Assembly: GCA_024180945.1 (NCBI GenBank)
Contig: JAKSGN010000038.1
Span: forward strand, 1,116,001 to 1,180,000
DNA length: 64,000 bases
Direction: 5' to 3'
Source: Macrophomina tecta
Taxonomy: Eukaryota > Ascomycota > Dothideomycetes > Botryosphaeriales > Botryosphaeriaceae
The position numbers were made by a program, and so were the translations under genes. Below are positions 38,127-49,000 of this stretch, piece by piece; the first letter of the stretch is position 1; each line of letters begins with the position of its first letter. The notes beneath the pieces are model-generated. The model ran no database searches. It was not told the origin of the DNA and saw only the letters and a list, made by a program, of their open reading frames with translations.

Positions 38127-39328
38127 GTAGCGACATAGGCCTTTAGGAGTCTCTAGGCCTCAGAAGCGCTACCTCCCGGTTCCGACCCAAAGGAGGTTGA
38201 AAATCAGCTTGAGGCCTCAAATGCCTGTTTTGGGAGCATCTGAGGATTTGTAGCCCGTATATATGAGACCATTGATATGGACTCCTGCCCGAGCCCAATC
38301 ATATTTCCTTATTCATCAGTGGGTAGTGGATCCCCGGTGGGGCCTCCTGTCGTCATATCCGGTCTTTCGAAACGCCCGAGAGTGCGCGTACAGATCGTCA
38401 TTGAATTGACCGGTACGAACGGCCGATCGGACCACGATTCGGCCGACAGTTCGCAAAGTAGATCCATTACCGGCGAAAAAAATCTCCGACGGTACAATTT
38501 GAGCCATCGCCTTATACATGGCCGCAGTTCAGCTCGCGGGCTATTCCACCGCCAGCCTCGGGCCTAATGGTTTTTATCGGTTACAGCCAATCCTGCTCAT
38601 AGATGTCTCGGCGGCGCCTTTAGGAAGATACGCGTTCATCGCCTCCGTTTGGAGTACCACGATGGCCAATCGCAGGGTGAACCGTACATGCGAATGCTGC
38701 TGCAGCGTGTTTGCATTCACCATTGGGGTGGGATAGTGATGAGAAATGAGCTCAATCACCTCCTTTGGCTTTTCAGATTGAGAGTCGTAGCCAAGGACCA
38801 ATAGAGCTATTCCAAATAGATGATTTACTGAGCGTTAAACAGCCCCCATCCGTTAATAACGCCGCTGCTTGATAGAACTATGCTAATTTGCTAAACGGAT
38901 GCCTACACTAGTAAGTGACAATGTGCTCTGGGGTAACCAAGTACTGAAATGAGTGCGAATGCAATAGGAGCTAGCGTGCATGGGCGTATCAAAACGAATG
39001 TGTCGGCTTATTTAATGTCCTATAACGTCGGATGATGCAGGTCGAAAATAAGTAGTCCACATCACAGGCTATTCATACGTCGAAAATCGTGAGGTGTCGG
39101 GCTCTCGGTATTCTCCTAAGGCCGAGGCCGAAGTACCTTAGCTAAAGCGAAACATCACTATTACTAGACCGCCGGATCCGAGCCACCGTCCAAAGCGTTC
39201 TGTCTATGCGCCATCGGCACCGGGTACCCTTGGCATGCAGCAGCGACCCATCTCGCTCGCCTATAAGTAACGCCCGGGATAACCAAAGTGCGTTAAACAT
39301 CCAGCTTGTCGTTCCTCGTTCATTCAAA
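38127..39328. other. Intergenic, no gene seen
   Basis: Only short overlapping frames occur and no domain is recognised. The composition is ordinary, so the RIP signature does not continue here. Confidence 0.45.
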
Positions 39329-40376
39329 ATGGGTACTACAGCATACAACACTGTTACCGTCGGTGTCGCTGGCTTCACAGACAAGTTTGCCCGTCTATCC
39401 GCTTCTTTGCTGAAAACAACCACAACATACGCGTTTGTGATTATGCCCAAGACCACAACAGGCTCGACTCGTCTTTGTACTTGGACCCTCACGTTACTAT
39501 CGTCTGGGATGACGCATTTGACAGTTCTGCGAGCCGGAAAGTCGTGAACGGATACGACGATGCCCTCTGTGTGTACTTGGATGACAACACAGTGATGTCC
39601 GAGACGCAGAAAGTGCTCATGGATGCCTGCGAGGCTGAGAGAACCACAGTACATTGCGAGCGACTACTGCATGGACTTCGCTAAGCTCGCGAAGGGCCAA
39701 CTCTTTCCCAAATACCTGATGACTGAGGTGAAGGAGCATCTGAACGGAAAGAACGGTTCCAAGAGCGTCCCATGTCCTCATCGAAACATATATGGATACT
39801 TTCTTCGGCTCCTAGTTTCAAAAATGGGATCCTGAGAACCAGAAGTTGAATGTTTGAGGCAGTCTGCGAGATACAGGTTGCCGGGCCCAGTTGTGGCCGC
39901 CGTGGCCTTGGAGAAAGACGCCGTTAGAGTGAAGAAATTTATGAATCCCGAAAGCTCCCATTGGAAGCTATCCCGCATACTAACATTATATACAGCCCTT
40001 GGTAACAGAAGGAGCACCCGGCAAACTGCCGATGCCCTACAATCTGTATATGATTCCGGCGCAAGCGAAAAGCCTTGGCTCTTTAGACAACTTGTATAAA
40101 AGTATACACGGCTTGAAGCGGCAATATCCTCAAGATCACCGCTACTATCCACCTGGAGATGGCCAAACGCCCATCCATTATGCCCAGCTAGCGTCCCCAG
40201 ATGGCCATTTTGAGAGTTTCGACCTTGTGGTAATGTTTGTTGGGTTGCTAACCACCCTGTTTAATAAAGGGAGCCTTAAACTAGTAACTTGCTATAGCCA
40301 AGTATTACGAATCATGCTAGTACTAGACTGTTGTAGATTCTGGAGAGGGGACAGGTGGTTCGAACAGCGTGTCTAG
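39329..40376 (+). pseudogene. Unrecognised gene remnant, frame broken
   Basis: Protein-like segments follow each other on the plus strand in changing frames. From ATG 39329 come MGTTAYNTVTVGVAG; then, in another frame, DSSLYLDPHVTIVWDD and YDDALCVYLDDNTVMSE (about 39450-39630). A further frame gives QYIASDYCMDFAKLAKGQLF (about 39650-39710). After a good intron end (CTAAC branch, ACAG at 39995-39998) comes YNLYMIPAQAKSLGSLDNLY to about 40230. Some changes can be introns (for example GTGAAG..ACAG, about 39931-39998), but the shift near 39640 has no acceptable intron. I take this as a decayed or misassembled gene. I do not recognise the family. Confidence 0.35.
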
Positions 40377-41680
40377 GGAGATAGGTCGTACGAGTGTAGC
40401 GGCGAACATCACGGAAACAAGTAGGGGATATTCGCCATAATAAAAAGCAGATTAAAAAAGAAAGAGCATGTGTTCTCTCCCGGGAGAATAGGGTGCTATT
40501 AAATACACAGAAGAAAGGGTAAAGAAGGCAACGAATAGCTAGCCAACCAGGAAAATCCTACTAAGGCAAATCATAAGTCCCTTAATTAGTTCGAAGCGTA
40601 GATACTGCTAAGTATTATGCTACGTTAAATCATAGATTTTCTTCGTCTTCTTCTTAATCTTCTTCTTCTTTTATAGACAGCTATTAGTGACTTTAGCCTA
40701 GGTATAATAAATAATAATACTTAGAACCTAGGATATACTCTGTAAGATAAATTTCTACCTGAGTGTAACGAAAAGGTCCAAAATAAGACAGAGAAGAAAA
40801 AAGAAAGAAGAAAAAAAAAAAAAAAAAGAAAACGAGGGGATCGAGCAGCCCATTAAACTTAAAAATTAAAAAGAGTTATAGGGAAATAGATATAAAGCGT
40901 ATAGCTAAATTACTGTAAGAGTCTCTCCAAACAAAGGGAGCATCTGACTAAGATGGCAAGAATGGGTTATATAAGCTCTGCTGGCTTCCTTGGCCATGCT
41001 CCGAACAGCACAAAGCGCTCAGGTGTATTAAAAAGAGCGGGTAAAAACCCGACATCTGCGAAATGACGTGGAAGTTGCAACTGCCATGTTTCACATCCAC
41101 GCGCTGTAAACAGCCCAGCGCTTAGGCGCGAAGGACCCTGAATGTTTCTGTCCGTCAATGCTGTTCCCCGCGGCAATCGGTGTTTCAAACTTAGTGGCGG
41201 TTAGCCACTCTATATCTACGACAATATATTTGCCTTTGGAGGACTTTTGGACGAGATTAGGGGCAGACGGCCTAGTGGTGGCCCGCAATAACTGTCGCAG
41301 TCTTGGCTACAAGGCATTTCTATCAGCGATCAAAGCTGATTATCCATTCTTGGCTCTGGAGCGCCGTCTCACTCGTGAAAGTTCGGCAGAGACAATTATC
41401 CTAAAAGAACATGAGAGTTACGAAAATACCGAAGCCATAGTGGGTGCTCAATTGAATCTCTAAACTTGGTATAACGGGGCTGTTCTTTGTCGACAAACCC
41501 TCGCGTTTCTGTAGTCCTAACAACCACCCATACACCCCTCTGCTGCTTAGACATTACCCGTAAACCACCTTTTCGACACCAATATGCCCCTTCTACCCCC
41601 TCCCGTCTCCAAACGCGTCTCGAGCATGCCTCAATTAGAGCCTGCTATTCACCAATCCCACTCTTCCAACAGCCGTCACG
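40377..41680. other. AT-rich relic and intergenic sequence
   Basis: 40540-40920 is AT-rich with TA runs and a 17-A tract, similar in texture to the RIP region, and may be an old repeat fragment. 40960-41680 is ordinary. A 101-residue frame at 41158-41463 has no recognisable domain and is not called. Confidence 0.4.
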
Positions 41681-42795
41681 TTAATTGCAGCACGAATCCC
41701 GCATCTCGGGTCCCCTGTTACAGATCGCCGTCAGCAAACCCGCACGATTGGCTCTCCGCACACAAGTTCCGGAAGACTTACTCTGCACCGCTGTAGTACG
41801 TGTCCCACTGGAAGAGCGCTGCGCCGAGGAAGGCGCCAATGAAGATACAGATGATGATGTAGCCTGCGTCACCACAGCCCTTGCGTCAGCACACCACCGT
41901 AAACAACGCATCCTCTTCTTCGTTTGCAAAGCATCGATGCTAAGCTCCCCAACAACATGCTTTGTTCGCGCGTCTCCCACACATGCGCAGGGCGCCATCG
42001 CCATCGGTTCCTGAGACACACCGTGCGCCGACGCAAGGGCGACGAAAGAGGGCGGAAAAAAAAAAAAAAAAAAAAAAAGAGATACGGTTCTCCTCACTCA
42101 CCGTTGTAGTACATGGCCAACAGCATGACAAAATACCCCACCGCGAACTGCACCATGAACAGCGCGCTCCGGACCAATTGCTGCCACAGCTTCAGCGGCG
42201 CGACAGCACTGCCCCTGCCCCTCCCCACCAACTCATTCGCGCCGGCGTTGATGGCCTTCGCGCTACTCGCGCCGGTGCTGCTATTGGAGCTGCCAGCCTC
42301 GATCGTAGGGGTGGTGGTGGTGGCGGACGGGTGGGCGGCAGCGGCGTTGTTCGCACGGCGGAAGTAGTGGTCGAGCTCGCGCTGGGCGCGGCGCAGGAAC
42401 TCGAGCGAGATGACGAGCAGGATGACGCCGATGCAGGAGCCGGCGAAGGCGCCGGCGCTGCGGACGTGCCAGGAGCGCGCGATGAAGCACGAGTCGACGG
42501 TGTACCAGTTCCAGAGCATCTGTGGGTGGGTGCGTGGGTCAGTGGGAGGTTCATGTTGAGGGGGAGATGGGTCGCGACGAGATCGGTGGGATTGTGTAGA
42601 GAGAAGGAGAGAGAGAGAGAGAGAGAGAGAGACAGAAAGAGAAAGGAAGGAGCTTACAGAGATCTTGCACGAGCTGCCCCCGCTCATGCCGCCCATGCTC
42701 ATCTTTGCGGTGCTGGTCGCGGCGGCGGCGGCGGCGGTGGCGGTCGGGGCCATACTCATGGCGGAGGAGGCCATTGACATGCCGGAGTGGTCCAT
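41681..42795 (-). CDS. Ctr-family copper transporter, four exons
   Basis: Predicted 223-residue membrane protein that imports Cu(I) as a trimer, at the plasma membrane or the vacuole. Minus-strand exons are 42795-42658, 42519-42102, 41863-41782 and 41714-41681; introns are 138, 238 and 67 nt. The start is the true ATG with Met-rich N-terminus (MDHSGMSM, MSMGGMSGG) that captures copper. TM1 (AGSCIGVILLVISLEFL) is followed by a Ser/Thr/Ala-rich loop. TM2 carries the conserved MxxxM motif (MLLAM) before YYNG. TM3, restored by splicing to exon 3, carries GxxxG (GAFLG). The C-terminus ends DSCCN, with the vicinal Cys pair expected of this family. Intron 1 holds a GA/CT microsatellite and intron 2 a 23-base T run. 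It lies 1.16 kb downstream of the isocyanide synthase, on the same strand. Ctr genes are normally induced by copper starvation. Confidence 0.92.
42607..42632. repeat. (GA)13 microsatellite inside Ctr intron 1
   Basis: 26 bp of perfect GA dinucleotide. On the gene strand it is CT and forms part of the intron's pyrimidine-rich sequence. Confidence 0.9.
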
Positions 42796-43954
42796 GGCGG
42801 AAGCGATGCGGATTGGAGGTGTGGGCGAGTTGTGGAAAGAAAGCGACTGGCGTGGAGGCTCAAGTGGCTGTGGCCCAGGGTCCAGTCCAGGCAAGAGCGT
42901 CGATCCGGGCGGGAGCGGGTGGAGGGGGAGCAGTCAAGGTGCGCGAAAGGCGTAGAGAAGGCGGATCAGCTCTCGATTATATTCAGCGGACCGTCTGTAC
43001 ATACAGCAGCATGCACGATAGGCTTTCTGTCCTCTGGGCAGCCACTATCCACCAGCCCCCGCTAAAAATAATGCCCTCACCGCAACGAGCCAGCACTCCC
43101 GGCAGGAAGGGAGATCGGGCTCCCGTGGCACGGCAGGCGGACAGGCCTCGCTTGCGGATGCTGCACCACCCTCGATACCGTCCCGAACAGGCAACTTAAA
43201 CTTGCTCAAATACGAGCGGAAAAGCTTGGCGGCGACGCGGCCAAGGCCAAGCACGGGGCGCGCGCACCCGAGTGTAAGTGGCATGTGGGAGAAGGGGCCA
43301 GACGGCAATCATGAGAGACGCGCAAGTTCCAGCTTCCAACAGTCCTGAGCGGCATTTGAGCAAGTTGGACGGGCATGAGTTCTGTTTCGAGCCGGGCAGG
43401 ATTCGAGGTCCGCTCAAGGCTGATGCAGAAAGTTTCGAAACGCCGATAGTCAGGCCACCAGGCAGGTCGGCGAGCGCATTGAGACGTGAGACGGCCATCT
43501 ACATATCTCCCCGGTTCGTTGGCAAGCACTTCGTTTTCCGCCCCCGCGGTGAGAGCACCAAGCGGCCGATCCGCCCAAAACACACCTGGCGAGTCCCTTC
43601 TGCCTTCCCCCCACGCCATGGCCTTCATTGCAACCACGGTTCGCATCAACGTAGCCGTGCATTCAACGATTCCCTCCGCTCCCAACACATATGTGCACAC
43701 TTGGCCTTCCATCCCACAGCCCCATCCAGCCCCGCCGAAGTCCAGGCGTTCATCGTGCTCTCACACCGCAGCCCAACGGAACAAAGTAGCAGGAAGCAAG
43801 GAGAACGAAGGCCAGAAATTAGATTCAGCTGAAAGAGCCGAGATGGTGGTTATCCGTCATCGACGCAAACCCAGTGCTATCGCTCGCTATGCCAGAAAGA
43901 AGCTAAACCATCAGAATTAACGCTGCCCCATCAGCCACACACGACACAGAGCAC
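42796..43954. other. Intergenic between Ctr and isocyanide synthase genes, no gene seen
   Basis: Contains the Ctr promoter and the isocyanide synthase 3' end. The frames at 43206-43832 overlap on both strands and show no domain or splice logic. Confidence 0.5.
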
Positions 43955-45782
43955 TCAGGCAGAAACCCACGTCTTGCACACGTAGCCGACCCGCAGCAGG
44001 CAGTCCACCGCCCACTTCACTGGCAGGTACACCAGCGGCCGCATCCGCTCCAGCATCGGATATTGCTGCACGAGCAGGGGCTGCGGCTTCTCGACGGCAC
44101 TGACAAGCACCTCTCCGCGCGGCGCGGCCGGCAGCTGGGGCATCTCGACCTTGGGCGGCCTTGGCTTCAGGACAAAGTAACCGCCCGTCTCAGACTCGGT
44201 CCACGAGCCCTGGAGGTAGCCCTTTGCAATGGCGCCGTGCGCGGCGCGGGCTTTGACCAGATAGGGCACGCGCTCGCCCTCAACATACGCTAGGCAGTTG
44301 TGCCACAGCGTTGGGGTGTGGTAGTTGTCCAGCGACTTCTGGGCATTCCGTGACTCGAGATCCTCAATAGCGATTGCAGTGCTGGGACCGAGGAGCCGGA
44401 TGGCGAATTTCGGCCCGGAGTTGTCGTGGCTGGGGGGGCGGACGATGTTAGCGGTGTTGGAGAATATGAAGAGAAGCATACTTACGCATGGATGGAGAGG
44501 CGAACGTGAGAGGGGAAGAGCAGTGCGACCAGGTTGGAATACGCACAGTTGCGCACCATCATCTCGGCGGCTACGCTGGTAGATAGCCTCTTCCTCTTTG
44601 AGGCGCTGAGGCTGGCAAAGGCGCGGCTCTGAGCTAGGTCGTCAAGCATGAAACGGGACAGGCCGCGGTACAGGCCAAGAGTGGAGGGGTCTTGACTGCT
44701 GATCAAACTGCGGAGGACTGTCTTGTCATTCTGGCCAAGCGCCATCATCAACTTGCGGCAGAGCTCCGCCTTCTCGGAGCGCTCCGACTCGATCGGGTGC
44801 GTTAGATCCAAGCCCTCGATCCATTGTTCCTGGAAGAGGTCTGTGATCTCTAGGTTGCCGAAGAAGATCTCGGTCAGCGACGTGAACTGAATGTTGCCGT
44901 TGCATTGTTTACTGGAATTCATGCGATAGTACATCTGCTTGAGAGACTCTCCATAGGAATCGACTTGATCATCCTTAACTTCGACTGCTGCTTGTTAGCA
45001 CTTGCGGAGAGTCTCTTGTGCTTGGTCATTTACTTACGCAAATCAGAAAAGACGTGGCCATCGCTTACAATGAGAACTATCGCTCCAGGATCATATATAT
45101 CGCCGACGTGGCGTGCGAAGTTGTCAAGTGCCTTGAGAGCTAGGTACTCTGCTCGGTCCGGGCCTGGGCCGCATGTTTTCTCCGTGTTTGGGGACTTGCA
45201 AGGGAACGCAGGGAGACAGAATCGAACTGGTAGGCGGCGGCTCACGTAGTCCAACACCCGTGCCTCGAAATAGCCCCGGCCAATTTTCCACTTGTCGTTT
45301 GAAGCGATGTTGCGAAGATTCTGGTCGAAACCTTCCGCAATGCGTCTGGCGAGCTGGACATCATCGCCTTCGGGGTTGCTGTCGTGGGGATAAAGGAGGC
45401 GGGTCTCGCAAAGGACGAAAAGCTCCGCCCATGTGCTGAGGCTCAAACGGCCGGAATCCTGAGTCGCGCCGGGGCTGTTTCTGCACAGTAGGCCTATAAT
45501 ACGGTCGTGGTGTTCCGGATCATGTAATTCACGGATCCTAAATGTCGAAGGTTCGCCTGAGAAATTGAGGTATAATGCGAAGGTGTTGACATGCTTTCTT
45601 GACGGTAGAGAGAATGCCTCGGTGGCAGATGCCATCGCCAGCTGCTTCTTAATTTGAGCCCATGAAATCTGAATTTCTGCGGCCTGCTCGCCACTTGTTG
45701 AGATCAGAGAATAGTCAGATCGACGCCAGTAAAAGCCTTGGACGCCGTGATAGATTGAGGAACCACTGTTGAGAAAAGGCAT
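43955..45782 (-). CDS. DIT1: Dit1/PvcA-family isocyanide (dityrosine precursor) synthase, three exons
   Basis: Predicted 573-residue enzyme of the Dit1_PvcA family. Members turn the amino group of an aromatic amino acid into an isocyanide (or formamide) group. In yeast, Dit1 makes the formyl-tyrosine-type precursor of spore-wall dityrosine. Minus-strand exons are 45782-45038, 44987-44486 and 44429-43955; introns are 50 nt (or 53, see the CAGCAG acceptor) and 56 nt, with CTAAC branches. The family core is clear: LPAFPCKSPN at residues 190-199, PDRAEYLALKAL, then VSDGHVFSDL at 239-248. Later come YGESLKQMYYRM and LSIHAHDNSGPKFAIRLL across intron 2, then WHNCLAYVEGE. No fused dioxygenase or NRPS domain is present, so it is the stand-alone type. 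The start is the first ATG of the frame; the frame's upstream extension begins with a non-ATG codon. It is divergent from the CYP56 gene, as in yeast DIT1/DIT2. Confidence 0.92.
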
Positions 45783-46739
45783 GATGCAGCTTGCGGGAAG
45801 TTCGCAAGCAAAGAAGACCAAGACAGACGCCAGTGGTCTCCACGATGATCGGATAGTGGAGGGGAAAGGAGCAAGCTTTGCTGCTAGGAGTGGAAAGATG
45901 CCAGTGGAAATCTGGTTCTGAACTGAGTGGAACGATCAGCTACTGGATTTACGAGGCAGTTATTGGGCCTTTCCCGCTGGCCGTCTCTGCGGTGTAGGAT
46001 CACCTCGGCGTAAGGACTCGTGGGCTGTGCTGTAGTTCAGCTGAGGTTCTCCCCGAAGCCACGAGAAGGATTGAGCAGAGGGTAGCAGTCGGGTCAGCTG
46101 TGATGGCAGAGGAGCTGCGAGTCTGGTCCAGGGAAAGAATGCCCAGGCAGCGGGACGGGGGCTCGTTGGTGGTATTTCCCTCGCGAACGTTCCCGCGGCG
46201 TGCCAAGCTGTGCTTTCTCAGGATCGTAATAGCAGGGTTGCATGCAACATTCCGGCTCGGGGCATAGATAGATTGAGGCGAGTCAGGGCGCAGCGGACCG
46301 GGTCCGTGGAGGCGAGGTGCGCAGGGGCTGGGATGGGGCGGTGGTGCATTATCAGCTACCGGGTTCCCCTTCATGTTGGTAGCGCCAAAAATACAAGGAG
46401 AACGGGTGGTCCGGTCTTGGCGCATGTATCGCGCGGGTTGGCGAGTGCAGCTGCAACGAACGGGGTGCCCGCACGTGGTTGTAGCTACGGTCAGCTTGTA
46501 GGTGGAGGCACAACATACCGGTTATGCTAAGCGCAAAGCTTCCCGCCGAAACGCGATGCTTCAGGCGTCGTTGTTGTGTCATGCAGTCAGCACAGGCACA
46601 GGCAAATCACTGCGCTGGGGAACATCGTGCTTAATCCCTGACCACCGCCTTCTCGGCACGCTTGGCTTGGCCATCCTCGGAAATATCAGGCATTCGATGG
46701 ACAGCGCGATCTCCGTAGCCATCCCATACCGGCAGCAGC
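45783..46739. promoter_or_regulatory. Shared divergent promoter of DIT1-like and DIT2-like genes
   Basis: 957 bp separate the two start codons, with no gene between. Divergent layout implies joint control, as known for the yeast DIT1/DIT2 intergenic region. No specific operator was identified by eye. Confidence 0.55.
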
Positions 46740-48317
46740 ATGTTTCTCAATCTCTTCCTTGCGGGCTTCGCAGCAGTGATCGGCCTTGCCATAGCGGCTG
46801 CCGTTACTTTGCTCCTCCCCCCCAGTCATTTCCCCAAGAACATTCCGACGATACCCTTCTATTACACGCTTATCCCTCTTTTCTGCGACTGCGACCAGGA
46901 GACTCTGTACCGCGAGTATCTGGAGGGGCCATTCAAGAAATACGGCGCAGTCAAGATCTTCTTCGCCTCGCGCTGGAACATCCTGGTGCAGCGCCCCGAG
47001 TTTCTGCAGGAGATATTCAAGAACGAAGACTTGTACGCAAAGAGCGGCAACCAAAAGAAGATTCCCTATAGTGTCGTCGCCGACTATACGGGGGACAACA
47101 TCATCTCCGCCCATGGAGCTGACTGGCGTTTGTACCGTTCTGTGATTGCGCCTGGTCTGCAGCGAGACTTTGACCCTGCGCCCGTGGTGCGCAACGCCCG
47201 TCTTCTAGCAGATCTGCTTACAGAGCAACAGCAGAAATGCTCGCTTGGCGGCGTAGTAGTCTTGCCTCTCTTGCAGAGACTAGCACTGGAGAATGTTGCT
47301 CAGAGCCTTCTGGGCACATGTTTCGGGGTATGACCCTACTCCCCCTCGACTGAATGGAGCGCTGACAGTTGCAAGACCTTGGAGAGCCCGCAGGCCCCCA
47401 TGCATGTGATTCAGATGGCGGTAAAGAGGGAGATATTCAAGCCATTGTTCCTGAATTTTCCTTTCCTGGACCGATTCCCGATTGCCAGCAGGCAACGTGC
47501 GCGTCATTTGGTCGATGAATTCGCCACCCAGCTCTGTAATACCGTCCTGGAGAGCCACCAACACGCTCACGATGAGAAGATGGCGAATGCTTCTGCTGGA
47601 TGCCGGCTTGTGCAGGCGTACAAGCGTGGACTGCTCACGGAACGGCAATTCCGGCACAACGTGTCCATCGTTCTGATTGCTGGGCACGAGAATCCCCAGC
47701 TTCTGCTTCAGTCCCTTCTCTTCCTCCTCGGCAAGCGCCCAGACGTGCAAACACGGGTACGCGAGGAAGTCGCGGCAGGCAAAGGAGGCGGCCCGGCGGC
47801 AATCCTGAACATGCCCTACCTGACGGCCGTGGTCTACGAAACGCTCCGCCTCTACCCGCCGATCTCGCAGCTCATCAATCGCCGCACAACGGCACCGTGC
47901 ACGCTGGGAGGGTGCATCGCGCTGCCAGCTGACATCTACGTGGGCTACAACGGCTACGCGACAGGCCACGACCGGGCGTTCTGGGGCGAAGACGCGGACG
48001 AGTTCAAGCCGGAGCGATGGGGATCGACGACAGAGGAGATCAATGCGGCGCTCCGCGCGGCGAACCGGAAAGGCGGATTCATCGCCTTCCATGGGGGCAA
48101 GCGGGCGTGTCTGGGCCAAAAGTTCGCGATGCTCGAGGCACGGCTGACGATTGCGGTGCTGGTTCAGCGGCTGAGCTGGCGGCTCGACCCCGCTTGGCGA
48201 AAACGCATGACCCCAGTAAGTGGCTGCCTGAGACTCTTCACTGCAATAGCTGACGGCGGTATACAGGCGGGCCCTCTAAGCCCTATGCTGCTCCGGCTCG
48301 TGTTCGAGGAGGTATGA
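46740..48317 (+). CDS. DIT2: Cytochrome P450, CYP56 (Dit2) type, three exons
   Basis: Predicted 492-residue P450; yeast Dit2 is 489. Dit2 couples two Dit1 products oxidatively to give bis-formyl dityrosine. Exons are 46740-47327, 47376-48215 and 48267-48317; introns are 48 nt (acceptor CAAG) and 51 nt. The second intron is in frame and would otherwise add 17 odd residues. An N-terminal membrane anchor (about residues 2-28) precedes HFPKNIPTIPFY, RWNILV, AKSGNQKKIPYS and YTGDNIISA, all shared with yeast Dit2. The I-helix is AGHENPQLL (298-306), a CYP56 hallmark in place of the common AGxET. The K-helix ETLR is at 351-354, PERWG follows, and the heme loop FHGGKRACLG has the iron-binding Cys at 441. 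Exon 3 restores the end TPAGPLSP. It likely sits in the ER membrane. The Dit2 identification is strong because many separate motifs agree. Confidence 0.95.
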
Positions 48318-49000
48318 TGCAGTGGCAGGCGGTGGTGACAGGGCGACATGCAGGCGGATGGGATGGAGATGGTTTAGGCGGTTCGGTTGATCTATGGAAG
48401 TTGCACTAATACACCCGAGATGATTCAGTTACGCGCAAAGCGACCTCATCCTGAGACCTATATAGTGCATTTCTAAAGGATTGGAGGTGAACTACAGTGT
48501 AGCTCAGCGGCCCCTGCGGCACCCGAGGGTGTTCAGGGAGGCCCTGCAACCACGCAGGCTGCGGCGGCGCCCTGGCCGGCCTCCCCCCTCCTGGGACATT
48601 AGCGGCGCCACGGATCGGGAGGCTGGCATTTACAGCAAACCACGCCCGCTGACTCGCTCGCCCGCTCGCCAAGAGATGCAGCTGCGCTGAGGCCGCCTGC
48701 CATGGTGCACCTATTATTTTCTCCGCCGCCCGCTTGATGCCCCCGCGGTGCTGCGCCCGGGCTCACCCCGAGATGCTGAGTCCAGATGCTAGCGCGTGTA
48801 TTTTTGGTCCTCCCGCTTACCACTGCACTGCAACCACCGCGCCGAGAGCTCGTTTGCGCCCTCCCTCCGCCCCGTCGTTCCTCGTTGGACGCCGGTACCG
48901 CTGCGCGCAAATAGTGGGAACTTCTATTCCATATGAATGACACGCCGCTCTTTGGATCCAATCATCACACCACTCACCCGTCCTTACCATACCCCCCCAA
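48318..49000. other. Intergenic between CYP56 and MFS genes, no gene seen
   Basis: Holds the P450 3' end and the transporter promoter. No supported frame. A CA/CT-rich stretch precedes the transporter ATG. Confidence 0.5.

Noticed and set aside
41158..41463. 101-residue plus-strand frame
   Set aside because: Isolated, with no recognised motif and no promoter features. A minus frame covers part of the same bases equally well.
43206..43832. Overlapping frames of 168 and 184 residues on opposite strands
   Set aside because: Neither shows a domain or splice logic, and each is the mirror of the other.
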